Program-made: the position numbers and the translations under genes | Shown: in pieces, positions 11,701 to 22,523 of the stretch | Position numbering within the stretch: the stretch's first letter is position 1 | Layout: each line of letters opens with the position of its first letter | Notes under the pieces: generated by a model | Told to the model about the DNA's origin: nothing | Databases searched by the model: none | The model's input: the letters and a program-made list of their open reading frames with translations, nothing else | Origin: Trichosphaerium sp. ATCC 40318 | Taxonomy: Eukaryota; Discosea; Flabellinia; Trichosidae | Direction: 5' to 3' | DNA length: 64,000 nucleotides | Assembly: GCA_038496445.1 (NCBI GenBank) | Contig: JALMLS010000311.1 | Location: 124,001 to 188,000, forward strand

Positions 11701-13297
11701 GTACATAAAGACGTGGAGAAATGTTTTTTTTTAACGAAAAAGTTTCAAAAAGAAATTTGCTTTAAACTGTATTTTTAGAGTTTGTTAACCGTCTGTTCTT
11801 AAAACGTACCACCATACTCGTTTATATTCAACGTTGATAAATCAAAAGAGTCATCTGGAGAGGCATGGTGATTCTTGCAAATATAAAGCGTTGTTTCTTT
11901 TAAAACAATGTACTTAGAGCTCCATGAGTCACGCTTACGTGATATCTTTGCTTTACTTTGCTAAAAACGGACCACGTAAGAACACAAAAAGGAAAAAAAC
12001 AAAAACAAAAGAAAAGGTAAGAAAAACGTTTTTCGAGCAAAAAAACTTTCTAAATTTGATTTTTGTTTGAGTTTGTCAAAAAAAAAAAGAGAAACGGTTT
12101 TGTCTCTCTTCAGTGACGTTTCGACGTACAATTGTAGCCTTTTGTAGATGCTCTTTCAAAGGCTTGTATTTCTAATAGACAAAGAGGGTTAGATAAATAT
12201 AGCATAACGAGAATTTTTTGAGTTGAAAAAAATTCGAAAAAGCCTACTTACCTTTTTTGTGTCTCGTTTCGTATTTTGTGAGAAACCTTTGATAATGTTA
12301 ACGACAGAATACCAAAAAGTACTCGTACACTCTTGAAAAGCCTCTTTGACGCCATCACCAGTTGTTCCGGATACTTCATGATAAGCGCATCCAAAAGAGT
12401 GTGCAACTGCCTCCCCTTCCTTCTTGGTTACCTTACGCTTACTTTTTTGGTCATCTAAAGCAGATTAGAGTTGACAACATGCAGTAATAGGAGAAAAAAG
12501 AAAAAAAACTTACAATGAGTGCCAATTAAGGTGAGCCAGAAACCCTTTCCTTTTGCATTCTGAACATGCGAATGCATAGTTTTTACCTCATCAAAGCTAG
12601 TGAGGTTAGTTTCGGAGCTTTTTTAAGGCTGGTAATGAAGAAATTCGTCACACCTTTCAAAACTTGTGATATCGAATGCAATCACGAATGCATCGCCATC
12701 AGATAACCACTGAAGGGTGTTAGAAAATCATGGAGAAAAAAGAAAAAACAGTCCAAATTTGCTCTATCCGAAAATTATACTCTAAAACAAATTCTATACA
12801 ATATAGAACGATACACAAACGATAAACTGAGCGTTTAACTAATTTTTAGTGAAAAGTTACGCACCTCTTCGTATTTTTGCACACAGGAAGGCGAACCACC
12901 TACGTCCATGATGGAAACGGACGCCTCTACGATAGGTCGTAAATAAAACCGTTTCACTTGATGGTCTGCACTATTTTTTCTTACCTTTCCGATTACTACC
13001 TTCTCCAGTGTTTATTTTGAGTCTATTCGACGCGAGTAAAAGTCAGAAAACAGGAAGACAATAGAAAAAGGGTAAAATTGGATTGGTTTTGCTCTATGTT
13101 TAACCAAACGCACCTATGAAACGACTGTAGGGTAGGAGGCACCATTTTGCAAGATTGCCCCGTCAACCGTAAAATAGTGGAAGTTTTTCCACAGCTCTCT
13201 GAACCCAGTACGACCAAAATAGCATAGATAAGCACACAACAAAATTATGTAGTTTCCTACTTACCACTGTGAAATCCTTGGTTACTTTTTTTGCCAT
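8773..13297 (-). CDS. AGAP-like Arf GTPase-activating protein: GTPase, PH, ArfGAP, ankyrin, plus C-terminal PH-like domain
   Basis: Minus-strand exons give, in order: a Ras-like domain with P-loop LGSESCGKTS (about 13200), switch motif MDVGGS (about 12910), FVIAFDITSFES and an atypical G4 LIGTH-DDQ instead of NKxD, as in AGAP/centaurin-gamma proteins; a split PH domain ending IHIRLENYKDQRKWVKALKR (about 11600); an ArfGAP zinc finger with CADCGQADPAWVSMNKCICL and CVQCASIHRTLGVSRVKS (about 11430-11200), keeping the zinc cysteines and arginine finger; ankyrin helices (about 10930-10490, YPITAATLFNRSLVIQYLIL); a long Ser/Pro-rich linker with Gln/His runs; and a second PH-like module (about 9290-8780, LKERTVYVFSDCILVC). 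All exons splice in one frame to stop 8773. The extreme 5' end is uncertain: MAKKVTKDFTV at 13297 does not join the P-loop exon by a normal GT-AG intron. It probably acts on Arf GTPases at membranes. Confidence 0.8.
10174..10215. repeat. 21-bp tandem repeat inside the AGAP-like gene linker
   Basis: Two 21-base units beginning GGACTTCTACGATTTTG follow one another and differ at two or three bases. On the coding (minus) strand they specify repeated SPKQNRR heptapeptides in the Ser/Pro-rich linker. A third, diverged unit follows at 10216. Confidence 0.8.
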
Positions 13298-14045
13298 TTA
13301 TTACTTTTTTTATAACAATTTGAGTATGTGTATGTGGTGAGGGGTTGCATACACTGAGTGTACAAGTGGTGAAAGAAAGCTTAGAGGACAAGACTTCTCT
13401 TGACGGCAACTCGCCGGAGTGCTCCGTTGAACTTTGGTTGCAAAAATGTTGGTTTGTCATTGCGTGTCAACCAAATTTTACGTTACCAAGCGCATTTACA
13501 TAGTACCAGTGATCGTGCAAGAGAATTGCTTCCTCGACTCTATCTTTTTCTCTGTAAACCAATTAAACGTCAGCTTTAGTTACTCTTCTGGTGTAATTAG
13601 CGTACTTATGCTTGTCGAAGCAGTGGCATTGTGTGTTTGCGTGCAGTAAAAAAAATTAAGCGACCAGCGCATATTCCGACGCCAATGCTTACGCCAACGC
13701 TATGTTAGTGCTTACAACTTACATTAAAATGCGTACCCATTAGAAATGGCGCTGTAATCTTTGCCTTTATAAACCACAATAAGTCGTGTAGCATTTGAAC
13801 AAACATTGCGTTACTGAATTCGCGTTTTAGGTTGTTTACGTCAAAACAAAAAAAAAAAACTTATTCCCAAAAACTTAAAGGCGCCCGATTGAACTGTACA
13901 CGTTTGAATTTTAAACAATTATTTTACTTTCAATACAAAGAGAGGGAACTAAAGTCAAGAAAAATCCCTAGTCGCATCGTCGAGGGGTTGTCTTTATTTT
14001 TTCTCTGAGTATCACTGCCCAGTGAATTTACCCCTAAATTACGTC
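13298..14045. other. Intergenic region of about 750 bases
   Basis: The segment lies between the 5' end of the AGAP-like gene and the 3' end of the Sec61 beta gene, both on the minus strand. A frame of 71 codons on the plus strand (13434-13649) has no domain features and is Val/Cys-rich, so I do not call it a gene. A poly-A/T tract sits near 13849. The upstream exon and promoter of the AGAP-like gene probably lie here. Confidence 0.4.
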
Positions 14046-14261
14046 TTAGAGGCAAAATTTTGCGTATATAGCGTACCAAATATGCATTAACAAGACAATA
14101 CCGATAAATGACAAGCTCATTGTGAGTACTACTGTTGGGCTAACTTTTAATCCAGGAGAGTCATCGTTTACGAATCTGAGCATTCCACCCATACCAAAAC
14201 TGTTGGAACCTCCAGTGCTAACGGTATTTGAAGCGCCTCCACGCCTATAGGCCGTTAACAA
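14046..14261 (-). CDS. SEC61B: Sec61 beta subunit of the ER protein translocon
   Basis: The product carries the family core GMGGMLRFVNDDSPGLKVSP followed by the single C-terminal transmembrane helix TVVLTMSLSFIGIVLLMHIW, which matches animal and fungal Sec61 beta (GLKV-P, VL-MSL-FI, HIW). It is a tail-anchored partner of Sec61 alpha/gamma at the ER membrane. The N-terminal part is short, Gly/Ser/Thr-rich and disordered as in relatives. The visible exon runs from about 14261 to the stop at 14046, with no in-frame ATG, so the initiator must lie in an upstream exon; an intron ending TTAGCAG just before 14261 is likely. The length is then within the usual 80-100 residues. Confidence 0.85.
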   Translation of the reverse strand: MLTAYRRGGASNTVSTGGSNSFGMGGMLRFVNDDSPGLKVSPTVVLTMSLSFIGIVLLMHIWYAIYAKFCL

Positions 14262-14463
14262 CTGCTAATACATGTTTTTTTATTATCTGCCAGTCATACC
14301 TGCGTACAGAGCTCTACATTAAAATTTAGTGATGAATCAAAATATTGAACTGTACCATTGTAGTATGCTTGTTTTAGTGTAGTCACGTAGTGAGAACGAC
14401 GCAAGTCAAATGTTAGTCAAGGCGACACGTATTAGGATACACGTATTATAGTCTCAAATCATG

Positions 14464-14937
14464 TCATAGGTACCTCACTGGTAAACGTTGCTCAAAAACT
14501 TGGTACCTAAACCAGAGCACCATTGGTGTAAGTACAAGGTCGTTGACTGCGTCAAATGTATGTATTACGTATCCAGAAGGAAGCGATTGTGCTTGTGTAC
14601 TGTCATCAATAAGTATTTTTCTGTACTCACCTGAATGAGCGTGAAGCGAGGCTAAACGCATGTAAAGACGCCGTGATGCTTGCCACGCATATCCAATTGT
14701 CATACGTTGTTCTTGAATTCCACAGCAATGATGGATCCTAAAGTTGTGCTCAGGTATACCGTTGACATTATTATTTTTTATACTCAGTATAAAAGTCGAA
14801 ATTGCTTTTCTCCTCAAACAGTTGCAGACTAGCAGTATGTGTCAAAGGAAAATACCGACTTTGTGTAGTCAGCAACGATTGTATTAGCGGTCCTAACGAC
14901 GCAGGTGTACTAACACAAAATGTTTATTTCAACAACA
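14464..14937 (-). CDS. Possible small gene, unrecognised
   Basis: Two minus-strand frames look protein-like: an upstream exon from about 14909 (SLGPLIQSLLTTQSRYFPLT, ASLQLFEEKSNFDFYTEYK) and a frame reading YAWQASRRLYMRLASLHAHS and YVIHTFDAVNDLVLTPMVLW to the stop at 14464. They can be joined by more than one short intron between 14735 and 14790, and I could not decide the right one. No known family was recognised. The gene lies between two better-supported minus-strand genes, only about 30 bases below the stop of the upstream one. Treat the borders as provisional. Confidence 0.4.
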
Positions 14938-14968
14938 TGTTTTTTGATTGATTGTTGTTGGTTTAATT

Positions 14969-16279
14969 CTAACACTTTAGTGCCTCGAATTTAGCGAATG
15001 AATCAGATGCAAGCTCCTCCTTCAATTGACCAGATGCGTTATCTTTTACTTGTACCTTTTTGTAGTACTCTACTGGAGGTGTTGGTTTACCTGCCTCCCA
15101 AGAAGCCATATACTTTCTACTGTGTGCACGAGCGTCAATCTTCAAGTCAAGGTTACCAGCATCGACTTCTTGCTTGATATAATCTGGGTAAGGCATACCA
15201 GCCTTTTTCTTGAATACAGCAGACGAGAGCTAACAAAACTGTTAGAAAAAAAGAATGTTAACGGCGAACTTTTAGTAAAAAACTTAGTGTTACCACATAA
15301 CGTGCAACAAGTTCAATAGTTATTCTGCAACACGTACTTGATGGTGCATCCATTTGTACAATGTTATTCTACCGTGATAGCATTTAATAAGATCAGCAGA
15401 AGAGCTCTAGAAGGTACTATAAGTATTACAGCCAGAGGTAAGAATAAAACACAAGTGATTTTTCTTTTGTTGTTGGCCATACTTGAAGCTGTTCAACAGT
15501 CTCCTCATCAGCGCCTCTGAATATTGCGTTGACTTGTGCAGCAGTGATGGAATTTTGTGCTGTACAAAGAGGGTAAATAAGACTTTTTGTTTAAATAACG
15601 GTTTTTGCATCAAATGCGTACCAAAGAAACAATCACCTCCAATGCGCTCACTAGCGTGTGGATCACCAGTTGCACCAGCTAAAAAGTTCCCTTAGTCGTA
15701 GCTTCTTGTTGCATCCTACGTACCTGGATCGTAAGTACGCTCTCCAGGCAAGTAAACTGGTACTTTTTCACCAGAAGGGTGAATTACCTAAAACGGATCA
15801 TTAAAACTCTCTATTTGGTAAAGTGTACTCACTTGAAGTGTACCACCGTAGTTGATTCCCCACATTTCTACAGGGGCTCCAACAAATTCAAATTTAACGC
15901 CAGCTTCGCCCTGTGATTGTTTTTAGCGTTGTGGTGTTGCAAGTGGCGTATTCAGTACCTTTTTGAGAGTTACGACTGCCTTGGCTGTTTTTTGGGTTTT
16001 CTCTTTCTCGCCGTATGCCACCTACATCCTATTTAGCGATATTACAACGCTGTGTCGTACTCCGCCATCAGTAAAGTCAAAGCTAAAAGCACCCGTTTTT
16101 GAGTCGAATGAAAATACGTTTGGTACGCTGTCTTTCAAGCAGTTCATCACCTACAAGCGTTAAAAAGGCTGTTTTGAATTAACGGGTAAACCACGTACAT
16201 CAGCAACTGCCTCGCTTGATCCACCTGTTGGTGTTCTAAAATTACTTCTAAACTTTCCGTTTATTGGATTTGAGGACAT
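14969..16279 (-). CDS. Unrecognised multi-exon protein (soluble, Gly/Pro-rich domains)
   Basis: From ATG 16279 the product reads MSSNPINGKFRSNFRTPTGG, SSEAVADVRGLPVNSK, then over short introns VPNVFSFDSKTGAFSFDFTD, GVKFEFVGAPVEMWGINYGG, TLQVIHPSGEKVPVYLPGER, GATGDPHASERIGGDCFFG, ITAAQVNAIFRGADEETVEQ and finally MPYPDYIKQEVDAGNLDLKI to stop 14969. The last exon is also rich in charged residues (YKKVQVKDNASGQLKEELAS). Composition is that of a folded soluble protein with beta-rich segments; no signal peptide or membrane segment is obvious. I do not recognise the family. A TATA-like element at 16502-16510 lies about 220 bases upstream of the start. Intron borders follow GT(A/G)-AG rules with lengths of about 40 to 130 bases; the middle (15400-15660) is the least certain part. 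Confidence 0.6.
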
Positions 16280-16501
16280 AATAGCTTGTTTGTAATGAAA
16301 CTGTGTTATTGTCAAGGTTTGACTTTTCGGGTACACCTTTTTTAACAAAAATGGACACTTTCTCTCTTACAACAAACAGCTACAACGCATTTTGGCTTGC
16401 TGTCAGCTAGCTAAAAGTATCACCTTTCAAAAAATGCTGTCAATTCATGAACAAGTGTCACGTGACTTTTAGGTGCCAATGAAATGAAGGTAGGCCAATT
16501 G

Positions 16502-16510
16502 TATATATAA
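16502..16510. promoter_or_regulatory. TATA-like element
   Basis: The sequence TATATATAA lies in the gap between the start of the 14969-16279 gene and the 3' end of the next minus-strand gene. It is nearly palindromic, so orientation is not decided. A CACGTG palindrome within GTGTCACGTGAC lies about 45 bases to its left. Confidence 0.4.
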
Positions 16511-16672
16511 GGCACCAACCTCGCTATTTATTTGTTACAGCAACAACTTTCTCTTCCTAGGCATGTCAGGAACTACGTCAGAGACTGCTGAAGCCTACAA
16601 AAATAAAAAAGATTGCAAACTCCTAGTTCAGCACTTATTATACTACCTTGTCAAGGCATAGTCCTTTATCAT

Positions 16673-19600
16673 TTATTTAGAACTTAAAAAATGACAAACG
16701 AATTCCACAGTTTGCTGCTTAGTGTAACTAAAAACGTTGATATCCTTTGATTGTGAAGACGTTGTCCTACAATGAAAAAACACTTAAACAAGTAAATTTT
16801 ATAGTTACTTTTCTAACCTCGTTGCATTTTGGAACATGAGATCGGTACCATTACCATTGTAGCACTCCCACACTGTCAAGTTTCTTTCACCTAGAAGTGG
16901 AATATTTCTAGCATCTATCTTGTCTGTAGTTTGCCTTAACACTACTAGCCTATCTCCGAATACCATACTATGATATCTGGGAAGGTCCCTAAAGAAAAAG
17001 AGTTAAAACATGCCAACAGAAAAGTACTTACTGTGGAATGGGTTTGACGCCTCGTTGGTTTAACAAAGCTACAATCTCTACATCAAGAGTACTTGAAACT
17101 AAATCAACAAGTAATTACGCTATCAGTCAAATTTGCTTTCAAGTATACCTAGTACAGTACAACAAAGAGGGAGTTGCCAACGCCTTGATATATTCGGAAA
17201 TTCAAAATTATTTAAAGCCAAAGTATCAACAGGTATCAAGCACATTTCAGTGGCATTGGCCCTGCTAGAGGAACACATTTTACTACGGTTGTACATAAGA
17301 ATTCACTCGAATCAATACGAAAAGATACAAAAGACTTACCGGAAAGCTGATACCCAGTACTCATTTCCAGCACTTCCACATTTTTGTTGAGTACACGGTA
17401 CAAACTTGTACCATGTTTTGAGTCCAGGTAAGTACGTATCTATTGTATCTACCATTAGGCGTTCACACTGTGAAACCGAGTATTCGATGATAATCTACAG
17501 AAGACATTAATTGACAATCACAGACACATCAGATTGCATACTTTGATACTAGACAGTTGCTCAGAATTCATGCAACGTAGTTGAGACAGTAAACGAGATT
17601 CGACTACTATCAAAGTACTGGAGAACTTGTAAGTGAATAATTTGTTTGTTTTTTTAGACTTACTTTGGAAATTGAATAATTGATTGTAGGTGCTCTCTGA
17701 GAGCATCACTGTTCACAATGATAAGCGCCTTGGTAGATGTTAAATATGAGTAGAAGCGGTATAGTATAGTTATTACCTTAGTCTGAGGCGAGAACAACGG
17801 TTGGAGGTTTTGAAGAAAAGCAATCTTCGAACTCGGTGGAAGAATGCCATTTCTTATTGAACTTCCTGTATTCTTCAAGAGTTGCCATAGCCTTGGAAGG
17901 TTGTTTGCGCCTAGGTTTTTTAGCATATTTAGTAGGATTTTATTTTATATTTATGAGAAGCGTACCTAACACTTGCTTGTATTTAGGTGTTTCAATCATT
18001 TTAGTGAGCATGCTTTCAGCTGCTAGGATACTCATCTTTTGAATTGCACTTTGTAAGTTCATAGTAGCCAATAGACCAATTAAGTCTACAACAAGCATAG
18101 CTGCAACTATGAATAACAGATCTATAGGTTACTATGCTGAAAGTACGTACATGGTGCGGACTTTGGCAGCGTTCTTAACTTCGTTTTTATGGTCCTGTAA
18201 ATATGTGTGTTAGCACATGTTAAAAAAGTGTCAGCGTGCTCTGTTGAAAATAGGGACGTTACACCATAGTTAGTCTTAATCTGCTGTGTCAATCTTTTAA
18301 CACAAGTGTCAAATTCAGTCAGGAGTATTTTCTCTCCTTCTGTGGGGTGTTAGTGACTCTCATTGGCGGATGACATACCACTCATTTCAGCGACTTCTCG
18401 TGAGGGAATTAGGAGAGTATCAAAAACGTTACAGTCAACTGAAGAGCGACAAACAACATTCTAAGGATTATTATTAGATCTTGGATGATTCATGTTAAAC
18501 AATACGTACGGTAATAGTTAGCTGGGTAAGCATTGTTTGTAAAACTTTGGTGTCTGCTGGAAGACCATCTGGGACAAGTACAATCCAAGTCGTATCTGAT
18601 TTGATCGATACAAGGTGTTGTATAATAGCGGAAGATGCACGTAAGCCAAGATCTATACTGTCACAAAGCAGAAACTGAAACCTACCACCATATAAGGCTA
18701 TGTAATAGTACTTGTGGAATACTTTGTGAGAGTGTGGTTATTTGCCTCTAGCTCTTGTTGTGTTACTAGTTTCACTTTATTCGTCTTGGTTGAATCTAAG
18801 TTGATCGTTATTGGTAAGTAAGGTCACTGACTGTATCGTACCATTATTACAAATACGAGAAAAGAGATCATGTCTCAACTCTTTATGTCGCGCATCCTTT
18901 GTGACCTGCAAATAAAAGGTAGAATTACCATACTTGTACTAATAAAGCTGTACCCATATAACTCCATCTAGAAAAGATTAGATCCTATGTTAAAGCTAAG
19001 AATACGTACCAACAGGATAGCGAGTAATTATGTCATACGCTAGAGCAACTAAAAGGCTCACTTGTGGTACTACTTGAGGCAAAATCAAAAGACTGTTTGC
19101 TTTTCTAAGAGCGTTTGCAAGTTCTCTTTGATGGGCCAAGAGTTCCATTCCAGGAGGATCTTCTATATCCTGTGCTGAGATCATTGCCCTCACATCCACC
19201 TTGTTCGCTTTGAACAGTTTAAAAGCTGGAAATAATCTTGATTCGCATACCTTGGCCTCTAAGACGCATGTACTGAGCAACGCTGTCCTAAAATGCGGAT
19301 GTTAGCTGATGGTTGTGATATTGACGTACACATTGCTCGTATTCTGTTGACATACGTTGTACCTTCTTGGAAGCAGGAAGTGACAGGTATTATTTTGGGA
19401 ACCTTTGCAGCTGGAACGTGGGGAGACTGTAAAGTGGAAGCGTCTCTCTTTCTTTTTACAACACGTGATTTATGTTCAAGTGTACTTTTGGCTCTATAAT
19501 AGTGAGACTAAGCACAAAAGAATAACTTCACTAGTATGTACTTTATGATTGGGACCTCGCCATTAGGTACTTGGGATACTACTGTTGGTAGTTCACCAGG

Positions 19601-21130
19601 AATGCTAAGTGTATTGGGTAGGCTTGAAGATATCCTTAGATAGTTTCGTAGCAAATCTAAAGAATGGGTGTAAGTTCTAGCTCTATCTTTGTGTGACATA
19701 CTAGAAGTTGATTCAGGGCACAGACCACTTGAGCAAGTCGTTGTTGGTATCCCATACGGAAATCAAGCAACAGAGACTTAAATCGCCATTCAGGTACCTA
19801 AACTTAAAACTAGTAGATGCTTTCACAAAGAGTTCATCGTACTGGTAGTTTCTTAAAGAAAGGTACTTGTGTTTCAGACGTGGATGTCTTCATTGCGCTG
19901 AATGTTTCTTCTGTTATTGGAATGGGAATGATTGAGGTACAGAGACGGGTCTTGGTTTGTGGTTGTGCATTTTTATGTTGTGCCAAAAACAACTTAAATC
20001 GAGCTCCAGACTTGTCAATGGCAACGAGCAGAGGCTATCAAGATAAGGACCACTATAGCTTTTAATCAACACTCACCCATTAATATTATGTGCTCGAAGT
20101 AAATAATCTGGCAAAGGCTGTTGTGGGATTTCAGGAGCTACAATAGAATTAAGATGCAAATTGGTTGAGTTCTTTTACCTTCCAATTTTTTAGCACGTGT
20201 GGACGATAAATCTTCGATAATATCCATATGTGTAGATTTGATGATTTGCTCTACATCTGGAATATTTATAAAACCTATTGCACAAGGCAGACTATTCAAA
20301 GTTTCGTAGGAGACTTTGCTACACGTATCAACGTCAAATAGTAATAGTTCGGACTATTGAAGTGTTATTGGGAATGTACTTCGCTACTAGTATACGCACT
20401 ATGGGGAACTTGTGCGAGCATTTGGTACAATCAATATCTACTTCTGATCCTTCAATTCGATAATCCACTACCTCAACAGTAAAATGATTGCTTTCCACGG
20501 GCTCAAAGCCTTCTAGGTGTGCTTCAATATCGTTTACTGCAATAGAGCTGATATTTGTAAGAAAAAGTACAAGTGGACTTTCTGTAGACGATAGTAAGGG
20601 TAGTTCTAGTATTTGAGTTTGGAGTTGAGGTTTAAAGTCTTCATAATAAAGCGCCAGACTAGATTTGCTTGGAATTGGGTACTGTACTGGATCCACAAGC
20701 TGTTTGATAAGCCTGACGGATTCGTACTCTGGCAAGGGTTTTTCTCTTGGTGGACACTCGCTGTTTTTCAGTGCTGCTGAGATTGATGATAGTCCTGGAA
20801 AAGGTTGGAGTGGGAGTATTGGTTCGTCCAGGCATTGTGGCATTGCTACATGCGTCAGCTTTACTAACCTATCTACGTACATGTTTTCTTTTTAATTCTA
20901 AGCGCTCTAGGTATTTCAACTGGTACTACCCAGTCATTGTTGGGTATCGATGGCTTCCATATTGATACTCCCTTCGGATGCGTTTCTTGAGTAATGTCAA
21001 GCATTTGAACCAGTGATTGTCTATTGACGTTAGAAAGGATAAAAAGTGCTACTTGTACATTGTAAACTCGGAAAGGGGTATCTTCTTCCAGGGTAGAAGC
21101 ATAACGCGTTTCGGATATTTATATTGCCTA
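16673..21130 (-). CDS. Large multi-exon protein, unrecognised; possible degenerate helicase-like domain
   Basis: A long chain of minus-strand exons with protein-like composition runs through this interval and may be one gene or two. N-terminal exons (about 21110-20330) include VYNVQVALFILSNVNRQSLV, VPVEIPRALRIKK and LPLLSSTESPLVLFLTNISS. Middle exons include VPEWRFKSLLLDFRMGYQQR, SLDLLRNYLRISSSLPNTLS, KRKRDASTLQSPHVP, then MELLAHQRELANALRKANSL, LLILPQVVPQVSLLVALAYD, GVIWVTKDARHKELRHDLF, FRFLLCDSIDLGLRASSAII and TWIVLVPDGLPADTKVLQTM. The order HQREL - LLILP - VIWVTK - LLCDSIDLG - LVPDG resembles motifs Q/I/Ia/II/III of a superfamily 2 helicase lacking the GKT and DEAH residues. The C-terminal exons hold a Cys-containing block (LPGLKTWYKFVPCTQQKCGS, NIPLLGERNLTVWECYNGNG) and end near TKQQTVEFVCHFLSSK at 16673. 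Function unknown; both ends provisional. Confidence 0.5.
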
Positions 21131-21479
21131 TCGAGGAACTGAATAGATAACATGCGAGCAAGAACGTGCAAAAAAGCACTGAGTTTTCAGTGACGCGTAG
21201 CTGTCACTCTTTACACAAACAAAAAATAGTATTCAATGTATTTCTTGGAGGATTTGCATTGTATACAGCTTGCAAGTTCTCATGATACACTAAGATTTAT
21301 GTACAATTTAGAGCAGCGTTATTGTGATGCCTAGTTCTATATTTCAAATCACAAGTTTCCGTACGGTTATAGTGGGTGGACTATATTATCTTCAACGTCT
21401 TTCCACATTTGCAGTGACATTCCTATTTTTTTCTTAAATAGCGCCTACCGTATTGGCTATGTATTCAACATTCTTCAGC

Positions 21480-21880
21480 TTAACAACGATAAGCTTTATA
21501 CAAGTCAAGATGGAGTGACGGAAGTACTTCTGCACACAAGCCTCCATCTACATCTAGCACTATTCCTGCTATCACATGTGAAGATCCATCACTCAAACCA
21601 GCTAACAATGTAGTAGACGGCAATGGCACTAGACGTAAATACCAACAAATGAGAGATTGAAGAACAACAATAGTAAAAATCAAATAAAAAATCTGTGTGC
21701 TATACGGTGCAAGTTCAAAATCACGCAAACTCTAATTAATATGGGTTTCAGACAGAATACAATTAAATTCTTGCAAACAGCCTCGTTCGACAATGACCGT
21801 CAAGTGCACAGTCAGATCAGGTAACGGTTGTTTTATAAAGTAACTGAATCATTGCAATCAAAATAAAAAACAGCGAGTTT
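21480..21880 (-). CDS. Possible small or partial gene, unrecognised
   Basis: The C-terminal frame reads VPLPSTTLLAGLSDGSSHVI then AGIVLDVDGGLCAEVLPSLH and stops at 21480. Upstream, LRDFELAPYST (about 21720) and LPDLTVHLTVIVERGCLQEF (about 21810) look like exons separated by short introns. No ATG could be assigned with confidence. It lies between LSm2 and the large gene on the same strand and could be the first exons of the latter if a further intron removes the stop. I do not recognise a family. Confidence 0.35.
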
Positions 21881-21951
21881 TCATTGACGGCGCATTTCGT
21901 TTTACAATTACAAAGCGTTGTTGCTAGTAGTTAATGTATTAGCTGACAAAA

Positions 21952-22359
21952 TTATGCTTTGGCGTTTGCTGTGCCAACTCTAACAGCTTGTTGAAGGAGC
22001 TCTAGATTAACGTCTTTTGATGGTAGTTGCACGTAACGCACTGTAGAGCCGCGAATAAAGCAATTTTTGACTGATATCTACGTTCTGTTACTACTTTAAC
22101 AGTATTTAATTCTAGTACCATGTGAGGGTATTTTTCTTCCTCAACTACGCCAATATCTGTGAGTTTTAAGTTCAAATATTGATCTACAGCAGAAAGAGTT
22201 CCTAACAACGTCAATTTTCGCTGTACAGTATTAAACGCGTACCAACAATCGATAAATTGCTTTTTAATTCAACAATTATTTCTTTACCAATCAGTGTTTT
22301 AAAAAAGGAGTAGAACAGCTACAAACGTTAAAACCTAATCGTATTGTTTATTGTACCAT
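21952..22359 (-). CDS. LSM2: U6 snRNA-associated Sm-like protein LSm2
   Basis: LSm2 is part of the Lsm1-7 (mRNA decay) and Lsm2-8 (U6 snRNA) rings. The spliced product is M + LFYSFFKTLIGKEIIVELKS, NLSIVG + TLSAVDQYLNLKLTDIGVVE, EEKYPHM + ISVKNCFIRGSTVRYVQLPS, ending LLQQAVRVGTANAKA: both Sm motifs, including the conserved VDQYLN and the CFIRGS loop, in full-length form (about 96 residues). Three introns are defined by the reading frame: one directly after the ATG (22356 down to the exon at 22317, donor GTACAA), one of 41 bases after IVG (donor GTACGC) and one of 41 bases after PHM (donor GTACTA). The ATG-only first coding exon is notable. The stop is at 21952. Confidence 0.93.
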
Positions 22360-22523
22360 TATTTCAGGGCAAAGAGGTTGCTGTGAGTCAAAAAATGCTC
22401 CAGTTAAGAAAGGACAAGATTACGACTAAGCCAATTCAAGAAAAACTTTGCGTTACATTCTTTTAGTGACAAATCTAACGTGGGTCTTTATTACAGTATG
22501 GTTTATGTTCGAGTAAAGGCTGC

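Noticed and set aside
13434-13649. 71-codon plus-strand frame in the AGAP/Sec61 beta gap
   Set aside because: Val/Cys-rich, no domain, no coding neighbours in frame; it overlaps the antisense 5' region of the AGAP-like gene.
14735-14800. Possible proteasome-like start (MSTVYLSTTLGSIIAVEFKN) on the minus strand
   Set aside because: The N-terminal-nucleophile-like TTLGSIIAVE string is suggestive, but nothing downstream matches a proteasome beta subunit and the frame hits a stop unless an arbitrary intron is placed.
16562-16660. Short plus-strand frame MSGTTSETAEAYKNKKDCKL downstream of the TATA-like element
   Set aside because: Only about 32 codons with no similarity and both neighbours on the other strand; the TATA-like element more simply serves the minus-strand gene.
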